Shown: one piece after another, positions 33,868 through 45,523 of the stretch
Layout: each line of letters starts with the position of its first letter
Position numbering within the stretch: position 1 is the stretch's first letter
Assembly: GCA_937905835.1 (NCBI GenBank)
Contig: CALCXK010000056.1
Span: 124,001-188,000 of the forward strand
Reading direction: 5' to 3'
DNA length: 64,000 nt
DNA from: an uncultured Ilumatobacter sp.
GTDB lineage: Bacteria; Actinomycetota; Acidimicrobiia; Acidimicrobiales; Ilumatobacteraceae
Made by a program: the position numbers and the translations under genes
Notes under the pieces: generated by a model
Database searches by the model: none
The model's input: only the letters and a program-made list of their open reading frames with translations
Told to the model about the DNA's origin: nothing

Positions 33868-36027
33868 GTGACCGACACCGATCTGGAAACTGGCCGGCAG
33901 GCTGCCACCGATGGCGTCATCACACCCAATGCTGCGGTGCTTGACCAATCACCCGAGCAGGCGCTCATCGCCGCGTCGAGTTCGTTCTCCAACTACGACA
34001 CCGGCAACGAGAACAAGTTCCAAGTGGTGTCCGACTGGGACCCCGCGGGTGCGCAGCCTGAGGCGATTAAGGCGCTGTCTGAAGGCATTGAAGCGGGGGA
34101 GCGATTTCAGACCCTGCTCGGCATCACCGGTTCCGGCAAGTCGGCGACGATCGCCTGGACTATCGAACAGACACAGCGACCGACGTTGATCTTGGCGCCG
34201 AACAAGTCACTTGCTGCGCAGTTGGCGCAGGAGATGCGTGAGTTTTTCCCGCACAACCGAGTTGAGTACTTCGTCTCCTATTACGACTATTACCAGCCTG
34301 AGGCGTATATCCCGAGCAGCGACACGTTCATCGAGAAGGACAGCTCGGTCAATGACGACATCGAGCGGCTGCGCCACTCCACCACGGCGGCGCTTCTCAC
34401 TCGTCAAGATGTCATCGTCGTCGCTTCGGTGTCATGTATCTACGGCATGGGCAATCCCGAGGAGTACAAGGGCAACCTGCTCGACCTGAGCGTCGGCGTC
34501 GACTACGACATGCGCAACATCCTGCGTCGCCTCGTCGACATGCAGTACGACCGCAACGACATGACCCTCGGACGCGGCAACTTCCGGGTTCGTGGCGACA
34601 CCATCGAAGTGCATCCGGCTTACGAAGAGAACGTGTTGCGGATCGAGATGTTCGGCGACACCGTCGATCGCATCACGATGATCGACCCGCTCACCGGTGA
34701 GAACCTCCGCGAGCTCGAACGGGCGCATGTGTTCCCCGCGACTCACTACGTCACCGGCAACGAGCGGATGATCCGAGCGATGGGCCAGATCGAACACGAA
34801 CTCCAAGTCCGGCTGAAAGAGTTCGAAGAGCAAGACAAGCTCCTCGAAGCACAGCGCCTCCGGATGCGCACGTCGTACGACCTCGAGATGATGAGCGAGC
34901 TCGGTTACTGCAACGGCATCGAGAACTACTCGATGCACATCGACGGCCGTGAGTACGGCGAACCGCCGTTCACCCTGCTCGACTACTTCCCGGACGACTA
35001 CCTCCTTGTGGTCGACGAGAGCCACGTTGCAGTGCCGCAGCTGCATGGCCAGTTCGCGGGTGACCGCAGTCGAAAAGACATGCTGGTCGAGCACGGCTTC
35101 CGCCTGCCGTCGGCGCGCGACAACCGACCGCTCACCTTCGAAGAGGTCCTCGGGCGCGTCAACCAATGCATCTTCCTTTCGGCGACCCCGAGCCCCTATG
35201 AGTTGAGCGTGTCGACCAAGGTCGTCGAGCAGATCATCCGCCCGACTGGCCTCGTCGATCCCGAAGTGACCATCAAGCCGACCAAGGGGCAGATCGATGA
35301 TCTGATGGAAATGGTCGAGGGCCGTGTCGCGAATAACGAGCGCGTTTTGGTCACGACGCTCACGAAAAAGATGGCCGAAGACCTCACCGACTATCTGCTT
35401 GAACAGGGCATGAAGGTCAGGTACCTGCACAGCAACATCGACACAATTCAACGGATCGAGATCATCCGTGCGCTGCGCCTCGGAGAGTTCGATGTGCTGA
35501 TCGGCATCAACCTGCTGCGCGAGGGCCTCGACCTTCCAGAGGTGTCGCTGATCTGCATTCTCGATGCCGACAAGGAAGGCTTCCTGCGGTCCGAGACGGC
35601 GCTGATTCAGATGATGGGTCGGACTGCACGAAACGTGTCGGGTGAGGTCGTCATGTACGCCGATCGCGTCACCAACTCAATGACGAGGGCGATCGACGAG
35701 ACACAGCGCCGCCGGAAGGTGCAGTTGGCGTACAACGAAGAACACGGCATTGACCCGAAGACAATCCGCAAGGCCGTCGGCGACATCCTCTCGATGCTGC
35801 GACCCGACTCGCGGACTCCAGTGCCGGGTATGGACAAACGTCGTCAACGCGAGCGCGACAAGGTCCAGCAGGAACTCAAGAATCTGCCGCAGCAAGAGTT
35901 GCAGCGACTCATCCAAACCCTCGAAGCCGAAATGCAAGAAGCATCGGCCGAGCTGAAGTTCGAGTACGCGGCGAAACTCCGTGACGAGATCCGCGAACTC
36001 AGCCGCGAGCTCACCGACGCCCGATAA
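33868..36027 (+). CDS. uvrB: UvrABC system protein B
   Basis: 719-residue damage-verification helicase of nucleotide excision repair. Walker A is GITGSGKS; the DNA-clamping beta-hairpin region reads YYDYYQPEAYIP; DEAD-box-like DESH lies in VVDESHVAVPQ; motif VI is IQMMGRTARN; the C-terminal UVR domain (LEAEMQEASAELKFEYAAKLRDEI) binds UvrC. The GTG start at 33868 gives about 50 residues before the conserved FQVVSDWDPAGAQPEAI, longer than E. coli UvrB; a later start cannot be excluded. uvrA follows after 271 bases, and a repeat-family-B palindrome begins at its stop. Confidence 0.97.
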   Translation: MTDTDLETGRQAATDGVITPNAAVLDQSPEQALIAASSSFSNYDTGNENKFQVVSDWDPAGAQPEAIKALSEGIEAGERFQTLLGITGSGKSATIAWTIEQTQRPTLILAPNKSLAAQLAQEMREFFPHNRVEYFVSYYDYYQPEAYIPSSDTFIEKDSSVNDDIERLRHSTTAALLTRQDVIVVASVSCIYGMGNPEEYKGNLLDLSVGVDYDMRNILRRLVDMQYDRNDMTLGRGNFRVRGDTIEVHPAYEENVLRIEMFGDTVDRITMIDPLTGENLRELERAHVFPATHYVTGNERMIRAMGQIEHELQVRLKEFEEQDKLLEAQRLRMRTSYDLEMMSELGYCNGIENYSMHIDGREYGEPPFTLLDYFPDDYLLVVDESHVAVPQLHGQFAGDRSRKDMLVEHGFRLPSARDNRPLTFEEVLGRVNQCIFLSATPSPYELSVSTKVVEQIIRPTGLVDPEVTIKPTKGQIDDLMEMVEGRVANNERVLVTTLTKKMAEDLTDYLLEQGMKVRYLHSNIDTIQRIEIIRALRLGEFDVLIGINLLREGLDLPEVSLICILDADKEGFLRSETALIQMMGRTARNVSGEVVMYADRVTNSMTRAIDETQRRRKVQLAYNEEHGIDPKTIRKAVGDILSMLRPDSRTPVPGMDKRRQRERDKVQQELKNLPQQELQRLIQTLEAEMQEASAELKFEYAAKLRDEIRELSRELTDAR

Positions 36028-36058
36028 GTGCGCATGGGGTCAGGCCCCTTTCGCAACT
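36027..36058 (+). repeat. Dispersed palindrome after uvrB (repeat family B, copy 2)
   Basis: AGTGCG...GGGGTCAGGCCCCTTTCGCA...CT, starting on the last base of the uvrB stop codon. The right half is identical to the polA copy; the left outer arm has lost one T. Confidence 0.75.
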
Positions 36059-36161
36059 ATCTGAGGTGCAAGGTCGTGCGAGACCGTTACGCACTGCTGG
36101 CAGAATTTCAAGCATGGGCGATGAGGAGACACTAGGTCGCCAGGCCTTGAGACGCTTCCAA

Positions 36162-36197
36162 CGGGTGCTCGGGGTCGAACGGGTGCTCGGGGTTGAA
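36162..36197. repeat. Short tandem repeat, 2 x 18 bp
   Basis: CGGGTGCTCGGGGTCGAA followed at once by CGGGTGCTCGGGGTTGAA (one difference), in the uvrB-uvrA gap and about 100 bases before the uvrA start. Could be a regulatory site pair or slippage; no further evidence. Confidence 0.6.
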
Positions 36198-36298
36198 CGA
36201 ACACCCCGCCATCGTCTGCACACGCCCCGTCGAGAGCGCAACCGGCGAGACTGAACGCTTGTTCGACCGAGTTGTTTGGCCTATAGCCTTGGGCGCTC

Positions 36299-39229
<2,931 letters not shown>

Positions 39230-39428
39230 GTGGCCGGATCGCCTGAGGCGGTCCAGTTCGCCCGCTCGCAGCGTTGTGTGAACCCCTCGGTGCCCGGGGG
39301 GAAGCACCGTCGTCCCGCGCCTCGCGCTCGAACGAACTGATCCCGCCTCAGCGAATTGAGAAACAAGGTGGCTTCGTGGTGAGTTTCTGATGGGGAGATG
39401 ACAGTGACCTGTGTGGGACACTTCGCCG

Positions 39429-40694
39429 GTGACGGAGGCGATTGATCAGGCTGTGGTCGACCGGGCTGCGTTGCAGCGGAGGACGCTGACGTCGTTGCGA
39501 ATGGCACAGGTGCCGGGGCAGGCGGCTGTGGCGGGCATGGTTGCAGTGGTCACGCTGTTGGCGAGCGACATGTTGGGCTCTGATCGACTCGCCGGCATCG
39601 GCAGCGCCTCGTTCACCCTGGGCGCGGCGCTCACGATGGTGCCGCTTGCCGCGTTCATGCGACGGCGGGGCCGTCGGCCAGGTATGACCGCCGCCCTCCT
39701 GATCGGAGCGGCAGGTGGGGCGATTGCTGCAACCGGTGGCCAACTTCGGTTCTTCCCGCTGTTCGTCGTCGGCATGATTCTCGTCGGTGCCGGGCAGGCG
39801 TCGACGCTGCAGGGCCGCTACGTCGCGGCCGACCTTGCCGAGCCCGGGCATCAGGCGACAGCTATTGCAGCAATCGTTTGGATCGGTGCGCTTGGCGCGG
39901 TCTTCGGCCCGCTGCTGACGCCGTTCGAGAAGGCGGCAGCCCGCAGCATCGGTCTCGACGAGCTCATTGGTCCGTTTGTCTTCGCCACTGTCTTGTTTCT
40001 CGTCGCGGCGGCGGTGGTGTGGACTCGGCTCCGCCCTGATCCGCTCGCCGTGTCGGGCGGGATCGATCCGACCGCCGAGCGGACACGGCCGATCAAACAG
40101 GTGCGCGCGTCAATTGCTGTGATTGCTCAATCGTCAGGCGCCCGGCTTGGCTTCGCCGCAATGGCGATATCACAAGCAGTGATGGTCGGCGTGATGACAA
40201 TGACCCCACCGCACATGAAAGATCACGACCACGCCAACCTGTCGGCCTTCGTGATCGCCGTCCACATCCTCGGCATGTACGGCCTTGCCCCGTTCGTCGG
40301 CCGTGCCGTGGAACACATCGGTCGTGTCCGTTCGATTCAGATTGGTGCCGTTGTGCTCGGCAGCGGGACGATGGCAACAGTGCTTGCCGGATACGTGCCT
40401 GCGCTGATGTTCGTCGGTCTCTTCCTCCTGGGCTTGGGCTGGAACATTGGTCTCATCGCCGGATCGACACTGCTGACCACGTCGGTGCCCGCCAAGTCAA
40501 AGGTCGAGGTCCAGGGAACCTCTGACCTGACAATGAGCTTCTGTGGCGCGCTGGCCGCGTTCAGCTCTGGCTTCATCAAGCAATCGTTCGGGTTTCACCT
40601 GCTGGCTAACGTCGCAGCGGTTCTGGCTGGTTGCCTGCTGGTCTACGCATGGATCACTGCGGCGCGCGACCGCGCCGCCTTCAACTCGGCCTGA
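39429..40694 (+). CDS. MFS transporter
   Basis: About 421 residues, mostly hydrophobic with 12 probable membrane helices. The loop after helix 2 (MRRRGRRPG) matches the major facilitator RxxxxRR-type motif; a second half begins near QSSGARLGFAAMAISQAVM, and loop 8-9 reads VGRAVEHIGRVRSIQIG. Several methionine/histidine residues (MTMTPPHMKDHDHAN) sit in an external loop of the second half. Likely a drug or metabolite exporter; substrate unknown. The start is GTG 39429; GTG 39411 in frame would add six residues. Confidence 0.85.
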   Translation: MTEAIDQAVVDRAALQRRTLTSLRMAQVPGQAAVAGMVAVVTLLASDMLGSDRLAGIGSASFTLGAALTMVPLAAFMRRRGRRPGMTAALLIGAAGGAIAATGGQLRFFPLFVVGMILVGAGQASTLQGRYVAADLAEPGHQATAIAAIVWIGALGAVFGPLLTPFEKAAARSIGLDELIGPFVFATVLFLVAAAVVWTRLRPDPLAVSGGIDPTAERTRPIKQVRASIAVIAQSSGARLGFAAMAISQAVMVGVMTMTPPHMKDHDHANLSAFVIAVHILGMYGLAPFVGRAVEHIGRVRSIQIGAVVLGSGTMATVLAGYVPALMFVGLFLLGLGWNIGLIAGSTLLTTSVPAKSKVEVQGTSDLTMSFCGALAAFSSGFIKQSFGFHLLANVAAVLAGCLLVYAWITAARDRAAFNSA

Positions 40695-40833
40695 TCGATG
40701 AGCCGCGTTTTTGGATGACCATGCGTGCCTGATGTGCAGCACAAACATCTTGGTGTTCGAAGATTGGTGACAGGAGACGCCGGACTACCGATCGAGGAGA
40801 ACTGGCGTTCATTCTGATCGATGAACGAGTCGG

Positions 40834-41760
40834 TCAGTAATTGCGAAGGCGCTTACTCAGGTCGTTGAGGCGCTTCTTCTCGGAGCCGCTGAGCGAATCC
40901 ATACCGGATTCGCCGATCTTGTCGAGCAGGCCGTCGAGTTCGGCCTGCTCGGCGGCCGACGGCCCTACCGGAGGAGCCGTGGGGGCCGGGGCGTTTTTCC
41001 ACGGACCGTCGACGACCTTCATGCCGCCCGATGACTTCGAACGCTTGCGCTTCAGGCCACGCGATTTTGTGGCTCGGGTGGGAGACGACGAGCCAGAGCC
41101 GATGCCTGAGAGATCGATGTGCGGGATCGGCCAACCGGTGGCCATTCCAAGCGAACGGCCCGCGAACAACGCGACAGCGATCGAGACGAGCAGGAACAGC
41201 ACGGCACCGGTTGCCCGGTCGCCGCTGTACTGCAGGAGGCGCAGAGCGGTGAACACTCCGGCGAGTGCCCAGAGTGGAATGACTTCGAACCACTTCACTC
41301 CGGGGTAGGTGGCGGCGTAGACCCAGATGCCGCCGAGGAACATCGTGCTCAGGCCGAGGCCAGCGCTGGTGGCGTCGAACTGGTTGTTCAGCGCGCCGAG
41401 GAGGGTGAGTGCTATGGCGGGGATGGTGGCGACGCTGAGCACCCAGATGACGAACTTGTTGCGGCCGAAGAGCGCTTCGATTTGCTGGGCAAACAGCCAG
41501 AAGAAGACCACCCCGAGCAGCCCGAAGAAAGTCGGCTGCTCGGCAATCGGCCACGTGACGACTCGCCAGAATTCGAACTCACGAACCGACGGGCCGAAGA
41601 AGATCAATCGAGCGAACAGGCTGCGTCCGAGCCCGTAGATGAACATGCTCACGATCGCCAGTGCACACATGATGTCGGTGGTCGTGGCGTCGTAATCGCC
41701 GGCCTTAAACCATCCGTCGTTCGGGCGGCGGCGGAACATCGCTTGCAGATAGTCGGACAT
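40834..41760 (-). CDS. Rhomboid-like membrane protein, catalytic residues not seen
   Basis: 308 residues: five to six hydrophobic segments between about 35 and 220, then an Arg/Ser/Pro-rich linker and a short C-terminal helical module (LDGLLDKIGESGMDSLSGSEKKRLNDLS). That module is typical of bacterial rhomboid-family proteins, and FWRVVTWPIAEQPTFFGLLGVVFFWLFAQQIEALFG matches the rhomboid L1/TM2 region. The GxSG serine and the later active-site histidine are missing (TM4 reads TSAGLGLSTMFLGG), so it is probably a pseudoprotease. ATG 41760 is preferred over an upstream extension. It is divergent from uvrC with 40 bases between. Confidence 0.75.
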   Translation of the reverse strand: MSDYLQAMFRRRPNDGWFKAGDYDATTTDIMCALAIVSMFIYGLGRSLFARLIFFGPSVREFEFWRVVTWPIAEQPTFFGLLGVVFFWLFAQQIEALFGRNKFVIWVLSVATIPAIALTLLGALNNQFDATSAGLGLSTMFLGGIWVYAATYPGVKWFEVIPLWALAGVFTALRLLQYSGDRATGAVLFLLVSIAVALFAGRSLGMATGWPIPHIDLSGIGSGSSSPTRATKSRGLKRKRSKSSGGMKVVDGPWKNAPAPTAPPVGPSAAEQAELDGLLDKIGESGMDSLSGSEKKRLNDLSKRLRNY

Positions 41761-41800
41761 CGCTGCCAACCGTATCCGCCGATCTGGACCCTGACCCGGC

Positions 41801-43735
41801 ATGATGGATGTGATGATCAAGCGGCCGCCCGCTGGGACGATCCCCGAAGCACCTGGCTCGTACCAGTTCAAGGACAAGCACGGCCGCGTCATCTATGTCG
41901 GCAAGGCGTCGAACCTGCGCCAGCGGCTGAGCACATATTTCGGCAGCCCGCGGAACATGCATGCGCGAACGTCGCAGATGGTGCAGGTCGCCGAGTCGGT
42001 CGAGTGGACGATTGTCCGTAATGAGGTCGAGGCGCTCATGCTCGAGCACAGCCTCATCAAGCAGCACGATCCGAGATTCAACGTCCGACTTCGTGACGAC
42101 AAGAGCTACCCGTTCCTTGCTGTAACGACGGGGGAGCAGTGGCCGCGGGCGCAGGTGATGCGTGGACACAAGCGCAAGGGCACGCGTTACTTCGGTCCGT
42201 ACGCGCACGCGTATGCGATCCGCGACACGCTCGACCTGTTACTCCGGAGCTTTCCGGTTCGGACATGTACGGATGGCAAGTTCAAGGAACACGAACGGCT
42301 CGGTCGGCCATGCCTTCTTTTCCACATCGAGAAGTGCTCTGGTCCGTGCGTCGGCGAGATCGATGAGCAGGCATACCAGCAACTGGTCACCGAGCTGTGT
42401 CAGTTCCTCGACGGTGACACTGACGAGATAGTCGATCGGCTCGACGCCGATATGAAGTCGGCTGCAACATCACTCGAGTTCGAGCAGGCTGCGCGTCTAC
42501 GTGACCGGCTTGAAGCCGTAAACCGGGCCATTGCTAAGCAGCAAATGGTCGCAAGTAAAGACGAAGACGTCGATGTCATTGGCATCGCTGAAGACGAACT
42601 TGAGGCGTCTGTCCAGATATTTTACGTCCGCAAGGGACGGGTAGTCGGGCGGAAGGGGTTCGTGCTCGACAAGGTCGAAGATCTGACTCCCGGCGGTCTT
42701 ATTAATCGCATCCTCGAAAGTTCTTATGGTGAAGAGTCAGCGCTCGGAGTGCCAAAGCAGGTGCTCGTTCCGTACGAGGCGGACGATCGCGAGGTGTACG
42801 AAGAGTGGCTCGAGCTGGCCCGAGGTTCGAAGGTCCAGATCAGAGTTCCGCAACGAGGCGACAAGCGGGCGTTACTCGAAACGGTCGAACGGAATGCGAA
42901 GGAACAGTTCACCCGCCATCGGATGAAACGGGCCAGCGATCATAACACCCGTAGCCGGGCGCTTACTGAGCTACAAGAAGCGCTGAATCTCCCCGAGGCG
43001 CCACTTCGCATCGAGTGTTACGACATGGCGCACATCCAGGGCACGAACTACGTCGCCTCGATGGTCGTCATGGAAGACGGTTTGCCGAATAAGCGTGAGT
43101 ACCGCCGGTTTAAGGTGAACGAGGTTGGCTCCGAAGTCGGCGGGCAGAGCGACGACTATGCGGCAATGGCCGAAGTGGTGCGCCGGCGGTTGCAGGCGTA
43201 CATCAACGAGCGAGATCGGCCCGTCAGCGAACGCACCGGACCTGACGGCGAGGGCATCGAAGGCCCGAAAAGTGGTGCACGCAAGCCTGGCAAATTCGCC
43301 TACCCGCCACAGTTGTTGCTGGTCGATGGCGGCAAAGGCCAGGTCAGCGCGACCTATAAGGTGGTCAAAGAACTGGGGCTTGCTAATGAGATCCCGGTTG
43401 CAGGGTTGGCGAAGCGGTTTGAAGAGATCTATGTCCCCGGCCGATCTACTCCAATCGAAGTACCACGTGGCAGCGAGGCGCTGTTCATGCTGCAACGCAT
43501 CCGTGACGAGGCGCACCGATTCGCCAACTCGTTTCACCGTGAGCGTCGGAGTGCGGCAATGACTGTCAGCGTCCTTGACGACATTCCAGGCATGGGTGAC
43601 ATCCGCAAGAAGAAGCTGCTCAAAGAGATGGGTGGCATCACCAAGGTGAAGCGGGCCTCACTCGACAGCCTGAAGGAACACAGTTTCCTCCCGGACGCCG
43701 TCGCGGAAGCCGTCTACGCCAAATTCCACCCCTAA
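41801..43735 (+). CDS. uvrC: UvrABC system protein C
   Basis: 644-residue dual-incision nuclease of excision repair. N-terminal GIY-YIG-type domain (GSYQF...VIYVGKASNLRQRL, then NEVEALMLEHSLIKQ with the metal-binding Glu), a UVR domain contacting UvrB (about 205-245, AATSLEFEQAARLRDRLEAVN), an RNase H-like nuclease domain (IECYDMAHIQGTNYVASMVV, LLLVDGGKGQVSA) and C-terminal helix-hairpin-helix motifs (DDIPGMGDIRKKKLLKEMGG). The first residue of GIY is replaced in context by GSY. Start ATG 41801; ATG 41804 and 41813 are also possible. A truncated repeat-family-B element follows. Confidence 0.97.
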   Translation: MMDVMIKRPPAGTIPEAPGSYQFKDKHGRVIYVGKASNLRQRLSTYFGSPRNMHARTSQMVQVAESVEWTIVRNEVEALMLEHSLIKQHDPRFNVRLRDDKSYPFLAVTTGEQWPRAQVMRGHKRKGTRYFGPYAHAYAIRDTLDLLLRSFPVRTCTDGKFKEHERLGRPCLLFHIEKCSGPCVGEIDEQAYQQLVTELCQFLDGDTDEIVDRLDADMKSAATSLEFEQAARLRDRLEAVNRAIAKQQMVASKDEDVDVIGIAEDELEASVQIFYVRKGRVVGRKGFVLDKVEDLTPGGLINRILESSYGEESALGVPKQVLVPYEADDREVYEEWLELARGSKVQIRVPQRGDKRALLETVERNAKEQFTRHRMKRASDHNTRSRALTELQEALNLPEAPLRIECYDMAHIQGTNYVASMVVMEDGLPNKREYRRFKVNEVGSEVGGQSDDYAAMAEVVRRRLQAYINERDRPVSERTGPDGEGIEGPKSGARKPGKFAYPPQLLLVDGGKGQVSATYKVVKELGLANEIPVAGLAKRFEEIYVPGRSTPIEVPRGSEALFMLQRIRDEAHRFANSFHRERRSAAMTVSVLDDIPGMGDIRKKKLLKEMGGITKVKRASLDSLKEHSFLPDAVAEAVYAKFHP

Positions 43736-43741
43736 TTACTT

Positions 43742-43765
43742 GGGGGTCAGGCCCCTTTCGCAACT
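43742..43765 (+). repeat. Dispersed repeat after uvrC (repeat family B, copy 3, left arm lost)
   Basis: GGGGTCAGGCCCCTTTCGCA then ACT, identical to the right part of the copies after polA and uvrB. The outer left arm is missing, so only the inner GGGG/CCCC stem can form. Seven bases after the uvrC stop. Confidence 0.75.
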
Positions 43766-43774
43766 CTCTCGCGA

Positions 43775-44677
43775 TCAGGTGACGTTGGGGATGATGTCGT
43801 CGCGGAAGCGTGCGTAGGCGTCCATCCGGGCTTCGGCTGTGGCCCCGAGCGTGAAGTCGGGGACGATGATTTCGTCGAAGCCGGTTGCGGCGTACTGTCC
43901 AAGCGCGTCGATGATGTGCTCGTTGGAGCCAACGATCGACCGGTCAGCCATGGGGCTCGCCGCGATCTTGTCGACGTCGCCGTCGAGGAAGAACATGGCC
44001 TGGACCGATGTGTGCTTTTCACTGACGTCGACGTCAACCGATTCGCACGCATCCACGAACGCGGCGTGGCGATCGGCGGCGAACGTCGGAGCGCCCCAGG
44101 TGTTCCAGCCAGTGGCGTGGCGGGCCGTGATCTTCAACATGCGCGGGCTGCCGGTGCCGACGGTGATGGGGAGCGGTAACTGCACCGGCTTTGGGTCGCA
44201 CGGTGCGTCGGTGAAGTCGTAGAACTCGCCGTGGAAGTCGGTGCGTTCGTTCGCGAGCAATGACTCGACGATCTGGATCGACTCTTCGAAGCGGCTGACG
44301 CGTTTACCCGGAGCTTCGAGTTTGATGCCGTATGCCTGGTGCTCGTTGATCTGCCAACCGGCACCGAGGCCGAGGACGAAGCGGCCGTTCGAGAGCTGAT
44401 CAAGTGTCGCAGCGCGGTTCGCGAGGAGTGCCGGATGGTGGACCGACGTCGGCGACACCAGCGGGCCGAAGCGAATGCGTTCTGTGACGGCAGCGATCGC
44501 CGGGAGAAGCGTCCAGCACTCGTGGACCGGCCCGGGCTTGAACGACTCGTCGCCGGTGTTCTCCATGTAGTGGTCGGCATACCAGAAGCAGTACCAGTCG
44601 TCTGTGTCGCCCATCCGAGCGAGGTCGAGCACTTCTTGAACGGGGCGAGCCGGACTGGGCCAGATGGAGAACTTCAT
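43775..44677 (-). CDS. LLM-class F420-dependent oxidoreductase
   Basis: 300-residue TIM-barrel enzyme of the luciferase-like monooxygenase superfamily. Features: MKFSIWPSPARPVQEVLDLARM, WYADHYMENTGD, RIRFGPLVSPTSVHHPALLANRAATLDQLSNGRFVLGLGAGWQINEH and PLPITVGTGSPRMLKITARHATGWN. These match the F420-dependent branch common in Actinobacteria and Acidimicrobiia rather than FMN luciferases, though the cofactor is inferred. Substrate unknown. ATG 44677 is chosen because the family motif starts there. It ends just after the uvrC repeat and is divergent from a methyltransferase gene. Confidence 0.88.
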   Translation of the reverse strand: MKFSIWPSPARPVQEVLDLARMGDTDDWYCFWYADHYMENTGDESFKPGPVHECWTLLPAIAAVTERIRFGPLVSPTSVHHPALLANRAATLDQLSNGRFVLGLGAGWQINEHQAYGIKLEAPGKRVSRFEESIQIVESLLANERTDFHGEFYDFTDAPCDPKPVQLPLPITVGTGSPRMLKITARHATGWNTWGAPTFAADRHAAFVDACESVDVDVSEKHTSVQAMFFLDGDVDKIAASPMADRSIVGSNEHIIDALGQYAATGFDEIIVPDFTLGATAEARMDAYARFRDDIIPNVT

Positions 44678-44695
44678 GACATGCAACCTACTGAT

Positions 44696-44728
44696 GTGTC
44701 CGCTTTCGACCCGAGGGGAAGTGGACAC
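44696..44728. repeat. Dispersed palindrome in a divergent gap (repeat family C, copy 2)
   Basis: Arms GTGTCCGCTT (44696-44705) and AAGTGGACAC (44719-44728), one G-T pair. On the minus strand it reads GTCCACTTCCCCTCGGGTC, the same as the palindrome after hemW. It overlaps the proposed GTG start of the downstream methyltransferase, which makes that start uncertain. Confidence 0.65.
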
Positions 44729-45491
44729 TCGTACGCTGCAGATTGTGGCCGACACGAGCAATCAACTGTGGGAGGAGCATGCCGACTGGTGGATCGAAGG
44801 ATTTACCGACGGCGCCGACCCGGAGTACGAAGAGCAGATTTTGCCGCTCGCAGCGCACGAGTTGGCAGGTGCTCGACGAGTGCTCGACATCGGGTGTGGC
44901 GACGGCCAGGTCAGTCGTCTCGCGGCAGCCAACGGTGCCGAGGACGACGTCACGGTGATCGGGATCGACCCGACATGGAACTGCCTGACGGTCGCATCCG
45001 AACGAGGCGGCGGCCCTGCATACGGTCGTGCCGCCGCGGCAGCGCTGCCTTTTGCCAACGAGTCGTTCGACACCGCTGTTGCATGCCTCGTGTTCGAACA
45101 CATCGACGACGTCGACGACGCGATTGCTGAGGTCGCCCGGGTTCTCGAACTCGGCGGTCGATTCTGCTTCTTCCTCAACCACCCGATCCTGCAAACACCC
45201 GACGCGGGATGGATCAACGACCATACTGTCGACCCGCCCGAGCAGTATTGGCGGATGGGTCCGTATCTCGTCGAGTCCGCGACGATCGAGCAGGTCCAGA
45301 AAGATGTGTTCATTCGCTTCATCCACCGCCCGATGTCGCGCTACGTCAACGCGCTTGCCGAGCACGGCTTGGTTATTGAGCGCATGTTGGAACCATCGCC
45401 GCCGCCCGGGTTTCTTGCGATTTCCGAGCAGTACGAATCAGCGGCAGCGTTCCCCCGACTGCTCTACTTGCGTCTCCGCAAAATTCGCTGA
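44721..45491 (+). CDS. Class I SAM-dependent methyltransferase
   Basis: About 256 residues. SAM motif I is RRVLDIGCGDGQVSRLAA (about residues 51-68), motif II VIGIDPTWN, and VLELGGRFCFFLNHPILQ is the post-motif region. YWRMGPYLVES and the C-terminal AEHGLVIERMLEPSPP match the Methyltransf_11/UbiE-like small-molecule group. The start is uncertain: GTG 44721 has a GAGGGGA purine run before it but lies inside a dispersed palindrome; GTG 44745 is the alternative. Substrate unknown; the next gene is convergent. Confidence 0.82.
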   Translation: MDTRTLQIVADTSNQLWEEHADWWIEGFTDGADPEYEEQILPLAAHELAGARRVLDIGCGDGQVSRLAAANGAEDDVTVIGIDPTWNCLTVASERGGGPAYGRAAAAALPFANESFDTAVACLVFEHIDDVDDAIAEVARVLELGGRFCFFLNHPILQTPDAGWINDHTVDPPEQYWRMGPYLVESATIEQVQKDVFIRFIHRPMSRYVNALAEHGLVIERMLEPSPPPGFLAISEQYESAAAFPRLLYLRLRKIR

Positions 45492-45523
45492 CGGTCACAC
45501 TGGGGCTGGCACGGTGTGACCGG

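Noticed and set aside
36066..36254. Small plus-strand frame in the uvrB-uvrA gap
   Set aside because: It translates the tandem repeat and palindrome into Arg-rich sequence with no family resemblance and no ribosome site.
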